A stretch of 64,000 bases of DNA, from assembly GCA_023213395.1 (NCBI GenBank), contig CM041465.1:189417741-189481740 (forward strand), written 5' to 3'. Made by a program: the position numbers and the translations under genes. Under the pieces are notes generated by a model. It searched no databases, was not told the DNA's origin, and was given only the letters and a program-made list of their open reading frames with translations. Of this stretch, positions 1 through 12,001 are shown piece by piece (position 1 is the first letter of the stretch; each line of letters starts with the position of its first letter). This DNA comes from Cycas panzhihuaensis. Its lineage: Eukaryota > Cycadophyta.

Positions 1-733
1 CTTGCTATAAAATATGAGTGGCTCATATACCACAGGTTGAAAAATCTAGGTCTAAATAACCAAAACTAGCCACCAAGATCTAACTATTTTGCAACAATAA
101 CAAGGATTCAAAATTGTAATAAATGTAAGTATCTAAAACCAAAGATTATTCAATATACATAAGAATGTATACACATTACCTAATACATAGATTTTAATAT
201 GGTAAAACCCTAGTAGAGTGCTAGGAAAATAGTAGCAACAACCACCAACCACCCACTCATAATGCAATGTAATACAATACAATATGATATAGTTACCCTT
301 AAAATGGGTTACAAGAAAGACACACTAATCGTACCCATCAGATCTAGGCCTTTTTAATAAATGGCCAAGATTTCCTTTACAATTTCATAGGTTTTGAGTC
401 ATAGCCTTTTGCTTTAGGGGATACTGCCCTTGAACCCCCATTATTGGGGGGGTATTCTATACCCCCTAAACCCCCCTTGACCAAGGGGCTGCCACCCCCC
501 TTAGATCCCCTCAAGGAAAGATTGATGGGGATACTATAAAAATAAAGGTCTAAAAAATTAAAACCTTCTTATAATTATTGTCATATATCTAACATAATAT
601 ATACAGAAGTATAATAGAAAATAACTAGGTATCAAAGTGTCAATAAGAGAATATTAACCTATAATACGAAAGTAAAAAATATTATGATAAAAAAATAAGT
701 GTTGCCCTCTTATTTATAATTGTAGGGTGGGCA
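1..733. other. Unassigned AT-rich flank with a C-rich block
   Basis: No reading frame or element termini were recognised here. Most of it is AT-rich. An exception is about 418-535, where runs of four to seven C or G alternate in an imperfect inverted arrangement. That block is bracketed by the direct repeat GGGGATACT at about 418 and 527. Similar CAAGGGGC/GCCCCTTG blocks are common in plant LTRs, so this could be part of an old solo LTR, but no boundaries can be set. It is the left side of the target into which chromovirus A inserted. Confidence 0.4.
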
Positions 734-738
734 TTATC
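734..738. repeat. Target site duplication of element A, left copy (TTATC)
   Basis: The five bases before the left LTR are TTATC and are repeated exactly at 7184-7188 after the right LTR. A 5-bp duplication is the expected footprint of a Ty3/gypsy integrase. It shows that both LTRs belong to one insertion whose ends have not been rearranged. Confidence 0.93.
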
Positions 739-1111
739 TGGGATGTTTCTTCTTGCCAATACTCTCGAAATAGCAGAGAATTTGATAATCACAGTAGCTT
801 CTTCTTATCCAATAGAGCAAACAAGCTAACTAAGAGTTTATAAGAACACCAAAGCACTAAATGATCACCAAAAGATAGAAAGTACTAGAGCACAATCTTT
901 ATAAAAATGTTCTATCATGATAATTATCATTTACAATTTATGACCCTTATATAGACAAAATAGGGTCTTATACATGTAATCCTATTGGTGGCCTAAGCGG
1001 CCTTATATTCTATTAGATGGAAGTGCCCATGCATACTATTAGCCCACTAGATAGCACATGCACAAAGTTCCATAGTGGTTTACATAACTTAGCCATATAA
1101 GTTATGTAACA
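739..1111 (-). repeat. 3' LTR of element A
   Basis: The plus strand starts TGGGATGTTT and ends ATGTAACA, so the minus strand starts TGTTACAT and ends in CA. The length is 373 bp, identical to the partner at 6811-7183. A TATA-like TATATAAG sits on the minus strand at 946-953, matching the same site in the partner LTR. The copy is adjacent to the polypurine tract and so is the 3' LTR. Confidence 0.93.
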
Positions 1112-1124
1112 AGTCCCTTTTCCT
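1112..1124 (-). promoter_or_regulatory. Polypurine tract of element A
   Basis: Read on the minus strand the sequence is AGGAAAAGGGACT immediately before the TGTTACAT start of the 3' LTR. It overlaps the pol stop codon. This is the expected position and composition of the plus-strand primer for reverse transcription. Confidence 0.75.
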
Positions 1125-2620
1125 AAGATGCCAAGTCCTCGAGGCAGGTGAGATGCAGGTGCTTTTTGACAAACTCATCAGACTCCCAAGTTGCTTCGTC
1201 AGAGGTGTAGCCTATCCATTGTATCAAATATTCTGAAATGGATCGATTCCAGAGACATCATTATCTAGTAGCCAAGATATGTTCTTGAGGTACAGACAAG
1301 GTTTGCCCTTCATCCAAAATTGGAAAGGTTATCTGGGAAGTATGGGTTTTGCTTAGACACTTTCGAAGATAGGAGACATGAAAAACATTATGGATGTTTA
1401 TGGTGAGGGGAAGGTCGAGAGTATATACAACTTCAATAATACATTTAAGGACTTTATAGGGGCCATAATATCAAAGGATAAGTTTGTGATTCTTATGATG
1501 GCGAAGGGATTGTTGCTTATAAGGTTGGAGATGAAGAAATACCAGATCACCAATATTGAAGGAGTGATCAGAGCGGTAGTGATCTACTAATTGTTTCATT
1601 CGATTTTAGGCCATGGATAGGTTTTGTTTAAGGGTATGGAGAATTTGGTCCATATGCTATAATTTTTGTTGTACTACTGTCGTACAGAGGTTGGTAGCTA
1701 AGGTGTGGTAGGACGGAGGAGGATACCCATAGAGAGCCAAAAATGAGGACATTCCAATGGCTAAATAGTGTGAGGAGTTGTACTAATACTCAGTTAGAGC
1801 TAGCCATGATGTCCATTTAGACTGGTAGTCAAATGCAAAGCAACATAAGTAGGTCTCCAGAGTTTTTTAAAGGACCTCAGATTGGGCATCAGTCTATGGA
1901 TGATATGCAGAACTCATGTTAAATAATGTACCGGATGCGTGGAATAACTCTTGCCAAAAGGAGCTAGTAAATTTTAGGTTGCGATCGCATATAATGGTGG
2001 ATGGAAAACCATGCAAACAAGATATTTTCTGAATGTAGATGTTAGTGATGTGTGGGGCTTTATAGGTTGTGTGGACAGGTAAGAAGTGGGCATATTTGGT
2101 CAACTGATCTATGACTACTAAAATGGAGTCAGATCCAGCAGATGGTGGTAGGCCCGTTATAAAGTCCATGGCAATATCTTGCCATTTACCTTGTAGGATG
2201 TGCAATGGTTGAAGGAGGCCCAGTTGGGGTTTTGTATCAGTTTTGTTACATTAGCATGTATCATATTCTGAGACAAAAGTAAAGATGGTGGATTTTATTT
2301 CTAGCCAAAAGAAGTCAAAATGAATCCTATAGTAAGTTTTATCAAAACCAGAGTGGCTGCTAAGAGGGGAAGAATGATATTCTGATAAAATCTACGAGAT
2401 AAAAGCTGAGAGGGGATGTATGAATATGCGATTTTGGTATAAGAGAAGATTATTATAGATGGACCAATCCTTATGAGTGTGGACCTTATTGGCCCAGTGC
2501 ACAAAATCATGTTGGTTTTGGTTAGCCATGGCTAAATCCTATAGCCATATCGGTTGTGAGGAGGAAATGGCATAAATGGTAGGGTCCTCAGTATGACCAG
2601 TGTTATCGCCAAGTTTAGGT
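1123..2620 (-). pseudogene. Integrase with chromodomain, element A
   Basis: Integrase inserts the element cDNA into chromatin, and the chromodomain directs it to particular histone marks. The core domain reads from about 2200 to 1800. The first catalytic Asp is in WQDIAMDFITG, the second in IICDRNLKF, and the Glu follows the decayed SAYHP-stop-TDAQSEV block. At the C-terminus, about 1290-1140, the segment EYLIQWIGYTSDEATWE is a clear chromodomain match. The frame ends in LEDLAS and TAG at 1125-1123. Stops interrupt it, many at positions where relatives have Gln or Trp, for example YHP-stop-TD and TEY-stop-YNS. It cannot make an active enzyme. Confidence 0.87.
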
Positions 2621-4460
2621 AAAGGCAACCTCGAGAGAGCATCTGCCATAATGTTATCTTTACCATTTTTATATGTGATTGTAAAATCAAAAACTTGGAG
2701 GTAGTTGACCCATTTTGCTTGCTCTTCTTAGAGGACTAGTTGATCTAGTAAATGGTGAAGGCTATGATGATCAGTGAGGATAGTGAATTTAGAACCAAGT
2801 AGATACTATCGCCACTTGTCAACAACATGGAGGATGGCCCACATTTCTTTTTGATAAGTAGAAAGTCTACACTCATGATCTTTAAGTTTTCGACTTTCAA
2901 AGGTAATGGGGTGGAAGTCTTGCATTAAGACCACACCTAATCCAAACCCAGAGGCATCGCATTCTAATTGGAAAGGCCAAGAAAAGTTAGAGGAGGCCAA
3001 GATAGGGATGGTTGTCATGACCTCCTTTAGATGGAGGAAGGCCTCATTAGCTGAGGGGGACCACTAGAAGGAATCCTTCCAAAGTAAGTGCATTAAGGGA
3101 GTGGTTAGGGTGGCATAATTTCGAACAAACTGTCAATAGAATCTAGTAAGTCCTAAGAAAGCCCGCAATTGGGTCAGGGTTTTTGGGGTTGGCCAATTAG
3201 TGATGACAGAGATTTTATCGGGATCCACCCAAACCCCTGCAAAGGATATAATATGCCCAAGGTATTATAATTTAGATTTCCCAAATTCACATTTAGAAAG
3301 CTTAGCATACAGTTTATTCTCAGCTAGGATTTGAAGGACTGTTTCTAGATGTGGGATGTGGGCCGGCATGTTTGAGTTATAGATAAGAATATCATCAAAG
3401 AAGACGATGACAAATTTTCATAAGTATGGAGAAAAGATCTTGTTCATGAGGGCCTGAAAGGTGGTCAGAGTATTATATAGGCCAAAGGGCATGACTTGGA
3501 ACTCAAAGTAGCCATGGTAGATTCAGAAAGATGTTTTATGTTGATCCTATGGCAAGATGGGAATTTGGTAGTATCCTGACTGTAAATCAAGCTTGGTGAA
3601 AATTGTAGCACCATGGATTTCATCTAACATATCATCGATTCATGGCGTAGGAAACTTATTTTTTATGGTGATTTTATTGAGTGCACGATAGTCAACACAA
3701 AGTTAGAAAGAGCCATCCTTCTTATGAACTAAGACGATGGGTGTCGTATACAGGCTTTTACTAGGTTGTATGATACCTATATCCAACAATTCATGCGTGA
3801 TTTTTTTGATTTCATTTTTTTGGAAATAGGAATTTCTATATGGTTGAAGGCTTATCAGGTCGTGTGAACTTTTTAACTCAATAGTATGGTAAAAGCATCG
3901 ATCAGGTGGGGGGCTAGCAGGTAACAGGCCAAATACAGATTGGTATCGATCTAATACTTGTTGGATATCAGGGTGGATACCCGAGGGGGCCTGGATATGG
4001 TTAAGATGAACGATGTATCCGATGTTATTGTTGAGTTGGCAGCACATTCTTGAGGGTGAGATTACTTTGTTTAGGGGGGCTTGCATCCCATAATGTTTAT
4101 GAGAGCGGCCCATGTGATCTTTGAACATAATGAAGGGGGTTGTAGGTGAGTTATTGGTGCTATAAGTCCCTAGAGTTTGGAGCCATTGTATGCCAAGAAT
4201 TGCATCTGACCCACCTATGGACGGGGCATAAAAGTTAGAGATGAGGGTATATGAGCCAATGTGGACCATGAGGTTTTTTATTGTTCCCGCACAATGGAGT
4301 GTGTGATGACCAGGTAAGGAGTAAGTGAAGCCAGTTTTAGGTTCTATGTAAAGATTTAATTGGCAGGTAATAGAGATGTCGATGAAATTTAGCGATGCAC
4401 CACCGTCAATCAAAATGGTAATTGGGATTTTCCTAAGTATTCCTTTGACTTGAAGTGGTT
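2621..4460 (-). pseudogene. Protease, reverse transcriptase and RNase H, element A
   Basis: This is the central pol region and stays in one minus-strand frame. The protease active site appears as ILIDGGASLNFI near 4380-4420, a form of the retropepsin D-[ST]-G motif common in plant chromoviruses. RT starts with IVLVHKKDGSF near 3710 and shows [16 protein letters not shown] and the catalytic FFDDILIY block, equivalent to YxDD, around 3400. RNase H follows at about 3020-2640 with LECDASGFGLG, the Glu of the YQKEMWA block, LTDHHSL and ADALSRLPL at the end. About a dozen stops lie in this stretch. Most are TAG or TAA where Gln is usual, or TGA where Arg is usual, as in YL-stop-KFV. No indel is needed to follow the domains. 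Confidence 0.88.
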
Positions 4461-4599
4461 CAGGACATGCAATGGAGGTAATTATGGATAAGGAAACTTC
4501 AGGCTCAGGATTTGGGGGTAACTCATCAGCAAGGTGGTCTTAGGGTTCATCATCATATTTATGCTCAGTCTCAGGGTCATTATCTGAGGGTAAGTCTGG

Positions 4600-5645
4600 G
4601 TTAATTATGAAGACCATCTTCCTAGCTTTGCAGATTCTATTGTGACCAGTTGTCTATTTTTCATAACATTGCATATATAGACCAGCTTCCCGACGACGTT
4701 GTACCTCTGAAGGAGTGATGTGAATGGACTTCGACGATGATTCCTTAGTGCGCTGCTCGAGAGATGTAGTTGGGGTGTCGTCTGGTCGTGGGCGTGATCA
4801 TGGTCTCTGGGACCAGGCCGTATCGGCTTGTCGGGATCGTGAAAACCATGTGGAGTCTCGTCTGAATGGAGGAGGTTTCTCTGTAGTAAATTTTGCTTCT
4901 ACTACTTTAGCCATATTAATTGCATCCTTTAAAGTAGATAGGGAGACTGTCTTCAAGCTTATTTGGATATGTTCTTTAAGTCTGGATACGTACGTATCTA
5001 TCTCTGTCTATTTATCAAGTTGCTGATCAAACCGATTATACAAAGATTAGAACTCGTCTATGTAAACTTCAATAGAGGAGACTTGCTTCAAACATGTTAG
5101 CTGTGTAAAAAATGATTGACTCCAAGTGTCTTTATACTGCTAAAAAAAATAGGTAGAGAAGTGCGCCCAAGACTGGATGGAGGGGTACTCTGTTTCCACC
5201 ATCGGAACCTATGATGTGCCTTCCCATCTAAGTGAATGGAAGCAAATGTAAGTTACTCATTCACTAAGATTGGGTTGAGTGTAAAGTAAGACTCTAGTTT
5301 GCTAATCTAACTTCATGCACTATCCCTGTTGAGATCTAGATCAAATGTGGGTATGTTGATCTTATGATGGAATGGTTGTTGCTGACATGGAGGCGGAGGC
5401 ATGATTTGTTGTTGTGCAGGGCCAACTGGTGGTGGAGGAGATAAGTTATTCAACCTCTTAATTACATCTTGGACATCATCATGAGATGCTAGGTTTTACA
5501 ATTTTGAGCTAAATTCTGCGTGCATGGTAGCTACTTTGATTTTAACCTCCTCGCGTATGTAGCCAAGATCCTCTATTTTATTATGAATTCTATTGACTTT
5601 TGTCTAGAGTGTCAAGATTTTGTCATTGTTGCTTTGAGGAGCCAT
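4600..5645 (-). pseudogene. gag of element A
   Basis: Gag forms the virus-like particle and packages element RNA. The likely start is the ATG whose first base is 5645, giving MAPQSNNDKILTL. Downstream are a charged region, a proline-rich stretch (SPPPP with PAQQQ) and the usual gag core with AHHRFRWW. A frameshift near 5203-5230 moves the rest into the frame used by pol. The nucleocapsid motif is degraded: GLYMQCYEK-stop-TTGHNRIC at about 4690-4622, in place of a normal CX2CX4HX4C knuckle. Stops include TAG and TAA at probable Gln codons. It runs without a terminal stop into protease, so gag and pol were probably one polyprotein. Confidence 0.8.
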
Positions 5646-6033
5646 GGAGAAAGTGCGTAAAGAGGCAGGAATAATTAGAAAGAAGGGGAATGGACAAAGT
5701 GGGAAAGATCAAGAAAGAATGGGACGTAAGAAAAAGGGAGTTGTTAAGGGAAAGAGAGGGGGGTGAATAGGGAGATTGTGGGGTGTCTATAGCCTATTGA
5801 CCCCAAAGAAAGTTACATAAACAAGATATCAAGTTCTTTTAATAATGCGAAAAGCTTGTTCAAATGGAGCATGTGAAGTGTAAAGGAGGGGGGGCGTGGG
5901 GCCCACTGGTGACTTAAGTACTAAAAATTATGAAAATTTACAATATATACCAATCTAGTGTAAATTGACCAGTACGATGTGCTGATCAAAATGAGGTATA
6001 TACCTATAAGGGTAAATTTTCTCACTAAATTAA

Positions 6034-6300
6034 GTGGATTTTTTTTTCTTTTTTAATGTTTTCTTTTTCTCTTTTTTTTTTCTTTCTTTTTTTTGTTTTT
6101 CTTTTTTTTGTTTTTCTTTTTTTTTTCTCGAGGTGGCTTATAGTCTTAACCAAAGTATCCTACCAACCACTAGACAAGGTGTGCTTGGTCTTATAGGCCT
6201 GCGAATAAACTATAGAAGTTCGGGGCAGATAGCTTTGTGGCGCTAACCGCTAACCACTGCACTACAAGACTTCGGTGGTCGATAGTTGCCTATGTTGGAA
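6034..6300 (-). repeat. Possible SINE-like insertion with A-rich tail in the element A leader
   Basis: On the minus strand, starting near 6275, the sequence TAGTGCAGTGG fits the RNA polymerase III box A pattern TRGYNNARNNG. About 150 nt further on the minus strand comes a 90-nt A-rich tract (plus-strand T-rich, about 6039-6128). This layout, a tRNA-like head, a short body and an A-rich tail, fits a SINE or another retroposed sequence. Box B is not convincing; a degenerate TATTCGCAGGC is the best I find. I could not find flanking direct repeats. It could instead simply be part of the chromovirus leader. Confidence 0.3.
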
Positions 6301-6796
6301 AAGGATAGAGACTTGAAGGTGGGGTCCTTCCTATATACATGAAGGTACGTGGAGGCGCACTCATGGCGAGGTTACATGCAGGGCTTGGCTTAGGAGTGAT
6401 ACTCTAATCCTTCACGCAAAGGGCAAGAGGGCCACTATGCGCTTAGCCAGAACGATAGATCCCTGCGATACCTAAGAAAGGAGGTGGGAGGGAGAAAAAG
6501 TAACCACCCAGCGATGTTACCCTTAAGATATAATTTAATGCTAGAATAAAAAAATAGGAATGAAATTAAAACCAGATGAAAGACAAGGGATAAAGTATTA
6601 GAGTTACCTGGGAAAAGAATTTCTCCTTTCTCCCAACTCTTGGACTGTCCTAATACCGTTCCTCAATCTCCATGGAGAGAGTACTAAGTGAAGGTCTTTC
6701 CTCAATCTCTATTAGGGTAGAGAGAGTACTCGATCAGATAGGGAAAGTAAAAAAAAAAATCTAGACTTTTAAGCAGTCTTCCACAATCGCGATGCA

Positions 6797-6808
6797 GCTC
6801 TAATACCA
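6797..6808 (-). promoter_or_regulatory. Primer binding site of element A (initiator Met tRNA)
   Basis: On the minus strand, two bases after the 5' LTR, the sequence is TGGTATTAGAGC. This matches the initiator methionine tRNA site TGGTATCAGAGC with one C-to-T change. It fixes which LTR is 5' and the transcription direction. Confidence 0.9.
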
Positions 6809-6810
6809 CT

Positions 6811-7183
6811 TGGGACATTTCTTCTTGCTAATACTCTTGAGATAGTAAAGAATTTAACAATCACAACATCGTTTTCTTATCCAACAGAGTAAACAAGCTA
6901 ACCAAGAGTTTACAGGAACACCAGAGCGCTAAATGATCACCAAAAGATAGAAAGTACCGCAACATAATCTTTATAAAAATGTTCTATCAAGATAACCATC
7001 ATTTACAATTTATGACCCTTATATAGACAAAATAGGGTCTTATATATGTAATCCTACCGGTGGCCTAAGTGGCCTTACATTCTATTGGACGAAAGCGCCC
7101 ATGCATACTATTGGCCCACTAGATGGAACATCCACAAAGTTCCATAGTGGTTCACATAACTTAGCTGGATAAGTTATGTAACA
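6811..7183 (-). repeat. 5' LTR of element A
   Basis: This is the 373-bp partner of 739-1111, bounded by TG and CA and followed by the second TTATC. It holds the promoter: TATATAAG on the minus strand at 7025-7018 is a good TATA box. Differences from the 3' LTR are spread along its length and are mostly transitions. Confidence 0.93.
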
Positions 7184-7188
7184 TTATC
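7184..7188. repeat. Target site duplication of element A, right copy (TTATC)
   Basis: Exact copy of the five bases at 734-738, directly after the CA end of the 5' LTR. Confidence 0.93.
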
Positions 7189-8508
<1,320 letters not shown>

Positions 8509-8828
8509 TGTATAATGAGCCCCTAATATAATTTGATCATATTAGATAGTGAGGTTAGGTTCACCTCTTATGTCGTTAAGTCAACCTATCCCAATGCATT
8601 GTAATCTTGGTAGCTGGCTATAAATATTACCTTACACCTTTGTACTCAATGTTGGATTTTGATTAATGCAAAAGCTCTGCCTGAGAGAGAGCCTATAGTG
8701 TGGCAAATTCACCTATACCTTTGTATGCTCATATGTCTTACTTATTTGCTTGTTTTATTGAATATTTATTAATATTTTGCTCATTATACTTGAATCAAGG
8801 TATATGTATTTAGATCCTTACATTTTCA
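8509..8828 (+). repeat. Probable 5' LTR of copia element B
   Basis: The right end is well supported. ATTTTCA at 8822-8828 is followed by two bases and a perfect initiator-Met primer site. The left end is a guess: TGTATAATGAGC at 8509 starts with TG and gives a 320-bp LTR, normal for copia. A TATA box, TATAAATA, sits at 8619-8626, about 200 bp before the LTR end. No second LTR is present in the window to confirm the start. Confidence 0.6.
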
Positions 8829-8830
8829 CA

Positions 8831-8842
8831 TGGTATCAGAGC
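8831..8842 (+). promoter_or_regulatory. Primer binding site of element B (initiator Met tRNA)
   Basis: TGGTATCAGAGC matches the initiator methionine tRNA primer site exactly, in plus orientation, two bases after the LTR end. Confidence 0.88.
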
Positions 8843-10775
8843 TAGAGTGTGCCAGATTTTAGAGTATTTTAGTGATTTTAAGCTAATTTTACTTCATTTT
8901 CTTCATGTTTTATGGTAAATCTAAGGTTTTATGTAGTGTTGGAGCTCATACACAACTGGTTATGAGAGATTTTAGCCTCCCACAATAGATTTCAAAGCTC
9001 ATTTACATCCATCTAGGGTTTTACTCAGTTTTGTTGAAGAAAACATGTAAAATATCATAGTTTTTACTTGTTGGAACTATATTATTGATGATTTTTGCTT
9101 GTTGGAGTGTTACTGGGGTTTGTAGCAGCCCCACACCCATTTCTAGTGCCTAACAAAGGAGTTTTCTGGAGTTTTTTTTACTGTTTTTGGTTTCATTCTT
9201 CATTGTAGGGTCTATAGAGGATCTATGACTTCAACAGCTTTGTGCAACCCCTACAGAGTATCTTTTTTATTCATATCTATTCTGTTAGCTCCATCTAGGT
9301 CCTATGCCCCTCCCCCTATAATTTTATAATATTTGGTGATCATTTGGTGCCCCTTCAAGCTTCTCGATCATCCATGGTGCTCACGCACCTCACGTACATG
9401 TTGTGTGGCATCAAAACATTAAAAATTTTATTTATTTTTATCATATGATTCATTGCTTTAGTGAAATGATATTAAATTAGATTTAAAATCTATTTAGATC
9501 CATTTCATCCCCTCTATTTGATTGCATTAAGGTTACATATGACCTTTTTCCTTTGACTAAAGGGCAGACTTCAAGCCTAAATAAATTAGATTTAATATTT
9601 TTTTATTGTGCAAAAGTTATAAACTCCTTTGGATAACTTTTCACATCCAACATCCCCCTAGAAACATCAGCAGGTGGTCATGTGGGGCCTACAAGTGACC
9701 GGGGGCCAATCTAGAAGGGGCTCAGCCCTATTTTCATTTGATTTTTGGGCATAAAAAGGTACATGTATTGTCTCTACGATATCTCCTCAATCGTGCATCT
9801 ATTTTTTGAACTATCTAAAGCACTAGAAAGCTGATTCAAAGCTCTATATCTTAAAATTAAATTGAGTTAGATTTAGAGTTAATTTAAAGGAGATATTAAC
9901 CACTCAATTTGACCCTTATATTTGAGTTATTCAAGCCTTACTTTTTAAGATTTGAAGGTATTTTTTAGTTTTCTTGAGGTATTTTTTCTAGATTAGGTTG
10001 TGACTTATTATTTTTAGCTATTCAATTATAATTTTTAAGGCTAATAAATATTTGGTGATATCTCATGTATAGGTGTTGCTCTTGGAAGATTGAAGAAGTC
10101 AACTCTTAAAGCTTGGCCTATTAAGAGCATTCTAAACCTACACTTGTCATTTCAATTTATTTTATTTCATTTTCATTTCATTTATTGCTTTAAAAAGAAC
10201 CTTTTGTGTGTAAAAAGCTCACTTAAAAAATTAATTTTTTATTAAAAAATATAACTCCTAAATTGAACCCTCATTTCTAACCTTGTAAGGGAAATGATTA
10301 GGACCCTTGAAGTTACCACCACGCACATGCCTTTGGCCTACTCATATTGAATGGGGAACATCATTGGCTATTAGGTGTAATAGGTGGTAGGTTGAAGAGG
10401 AGACCCCTATATTTAGAGTTTGGAGACTAGGTTAGACCTAGAGGGGTGAGTGCCTTAGTTAGTAAGTTCCCACTGCTATATCTCTTATTTACTATAAAAC
10501 CAATGCAGGTGAGGAAACAAATCAGAGGGGTCTTAAGACCTTCTTAGTAGCCCACATACCAAGGTATATCAAGCCCTTGAGCTCATGTACTAGTATATTG
10601 GATCCCTAGTTTACCATTTGTGGGCAGTTGCCATTAGATAGGATAGTAACCAAGCGCTTTCTTGAAGACCCTTTGCCTTATTATTCTAGATTCAAATCTA
10701 CTTAAGTAGTTTAGTACCTCAGCACACAAAAATTTAAATACATTAAACACAAAAACGTTTCAAAATGCATTACAA
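8843..10775 (+). other. Long leader of element B, probably with an unidentified insertion
   Basis: About 1.9 kb separates the primer site from the first gag-like codons, much more than usual for copia. No coding frame was recognised. A promoter-like CATAAAAAGG near 9752, followed by AT-rich sequence, hints at an inserted solo LTR. I could not define termini or a target duplication, so none is annotated. Confidence 0.35.
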
Positions 10776-11743
10776 ATGCTTCTTTTTAGCAACATCAAAC
10801 TTAATGGCATTAATAAATTTATACCCTGGAAAAAGCAAGTTAAAAAATTGCTCATCATGAATGAATATTAGACCTATGTCAATGGAGATATATCCATATG
10901 TAAGCCTACTCAAGATCTTAATGATCCCATAAAACTATTCTACCTAATCCTATTGCCTCAATAAATTTCAAAGCTAAAGATAACATAATCATATCTTTCC
11001 TCCATTTGGCAATTCAAGACCAAGTGGATTAAAACATTGAAATAACATAATACTTAAATGAAGCTTGGACTATACTTTATTCCCTATATGAGAGGAAGGA
11101 TGAATCTAGGTCCCTTACCCTTAAGGCTTACCTTTTGCTAGAAACATTACAAATCATTTGGCTGAAGTCAAAACCATTAGAAACTAATTGATTATCCTTG
11201 GCGAGCCTCATTTCGACCATGATCTAATCTCAAGCATTATAAACATTTTACACATTGAATACAACTCCTTTGTCTTTAAATTACATAATAACTACTCTAA
11301 GATGGATTTCATAACCTTTGAGGGGCTCTTACTTCAAGAGTAAACTATTCTCAATTGACTAGGGATGACATTGACATCTGACTCAACTCCTACCTTTATA
11401 GCCTAAAACTTAAAAAAGGATAAGACTATTAATAGAGAAGCCTAAAAACTTAGTTAGTAATAAGACCTAGCTCAACTCTTGGAATCTCTCTCTATATTAT
11501 AAGAGTCAAATCAGCAGACAACTCAGCAACATCTTGTTGGCACCTCCTCCTCCTCATATCCAAATTGGTAGCTTTAATAATCACAATATTAACCATAGAG
11601 ATAGTCTTAAAAGAATTAGTAGGGCAAATAAAATATCACCTACCTCTATAGTGGAAAATCTGGACACCCAATCGATGAATGAAGGAGAAGACAAATTGAT
11701 TTAGAACTCTTGTAAAACCAAGGGAGCCAAGCATATGTGCTAG
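10776..11743 (+). pseudogene. copia gag remnant, element B
   Basis: From the ATG at 10776 the frame reads MLLFSNIKLNGINKFIPWKK, then QVKKLLIMNEY and a stop. This matches the start of Ty1/copia gag, in which a KLNG-x-N-x-WK block opens the capsid. Further on, in shifted frames, stretches such as NEAWTILYSLYERKDESRSL and LTLKAYLLLETLQII continue the gag pattern. Stops and frameshifts are frequent. Protease, integrase and RT are absent, because element C begins at 12002 and the sequence beyond C is unrelated. Confidence 0.65.
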
Positions 11744-11746
11744 TTT

Positions 11747-11985
11747 ATCAACAACCACCCCCTATTTATCAATAAGGAGCACCCACATACCATCAAGGAG
11801 ACCCTAGTTACAATCAACAAAGATAAGAAGCTTCTTATTAATAAGGAGAACCATGCCCTCCTCAAAGAGCCCATTTTCCACAATAAGGAGGCCCTTATTA
11901 TCAACAAGGTAGTCTCATTCAACACCAAGGAGGCCTCTTCTACCCATAAGAGGAGCCATCATATCAATCTCAAGGTCAATTCTAT
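11747..11985 (+). repeat. Degenerate 21-24-bp repeat encoding INKE-type units
   Basis: One plus-strand frame stays open and repeats Ile-Asn-Lys-Glu-like units every seven or eight codons. Examples are INNHPLF, INKEHPHT, IKETLVT, INKDKKLL, INKENHAL, INKVVSF and NTKEASST. At DNA level, ATCAAYAAGGAG recurs with decay. It follows the gag remnant of element B and ends about 15 bp before element C. It may be a repetitive C-terminal part of gag or an unrelated short repeat. Function unknown. Confidence 0.6.
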
Positions 11986-12001
11986 CAATAGAATTAGAAT
12001 A

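Larger units (their letters stand above)
739..7183 (-). mobile_element. Complete Ty3/gypsy chromovirus (element A)
   Basis: This is a full-length but inactive LTR retrotransposon on the minus strand, 6445 bp long. In minus-strand order it has a 5' LTR, an initiator-Met-tRNA primer site, a leader of about 1.15 kb, gag with a degenerate zinc knuckle, protease, reverse transcriptase, RNase H, integrase with a C-terminal chromodomain, a polypurine tract and a 3' LTR. The LTRs run TG to CA and are flanked by a perfect 5-bp duplication. By hand count they differ at about 46 of 373 aligned positions, mostly transitions, so the insertion is old. From about 5202 to the final stop at 1123 the coding region stays in one frame, broken by stop codons. 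One frameshift lies in gag near 5.2 kb. The chromodomain makes it a chromovirus; size suggests Reina or Galadriel rather than Tekay, but that is a guess. Confidence 0.93.

Noticed and set aside
6034-6246. Phe-rich plus-strand frame
   Set aside because: Produced by the T-rich tract; no coding pattern.
8843-10775. Solo LTR inserted in the element B leader
   Set aside because: A TATA-like site is present, but no TG/CA termini with a matching target duplication could be found.
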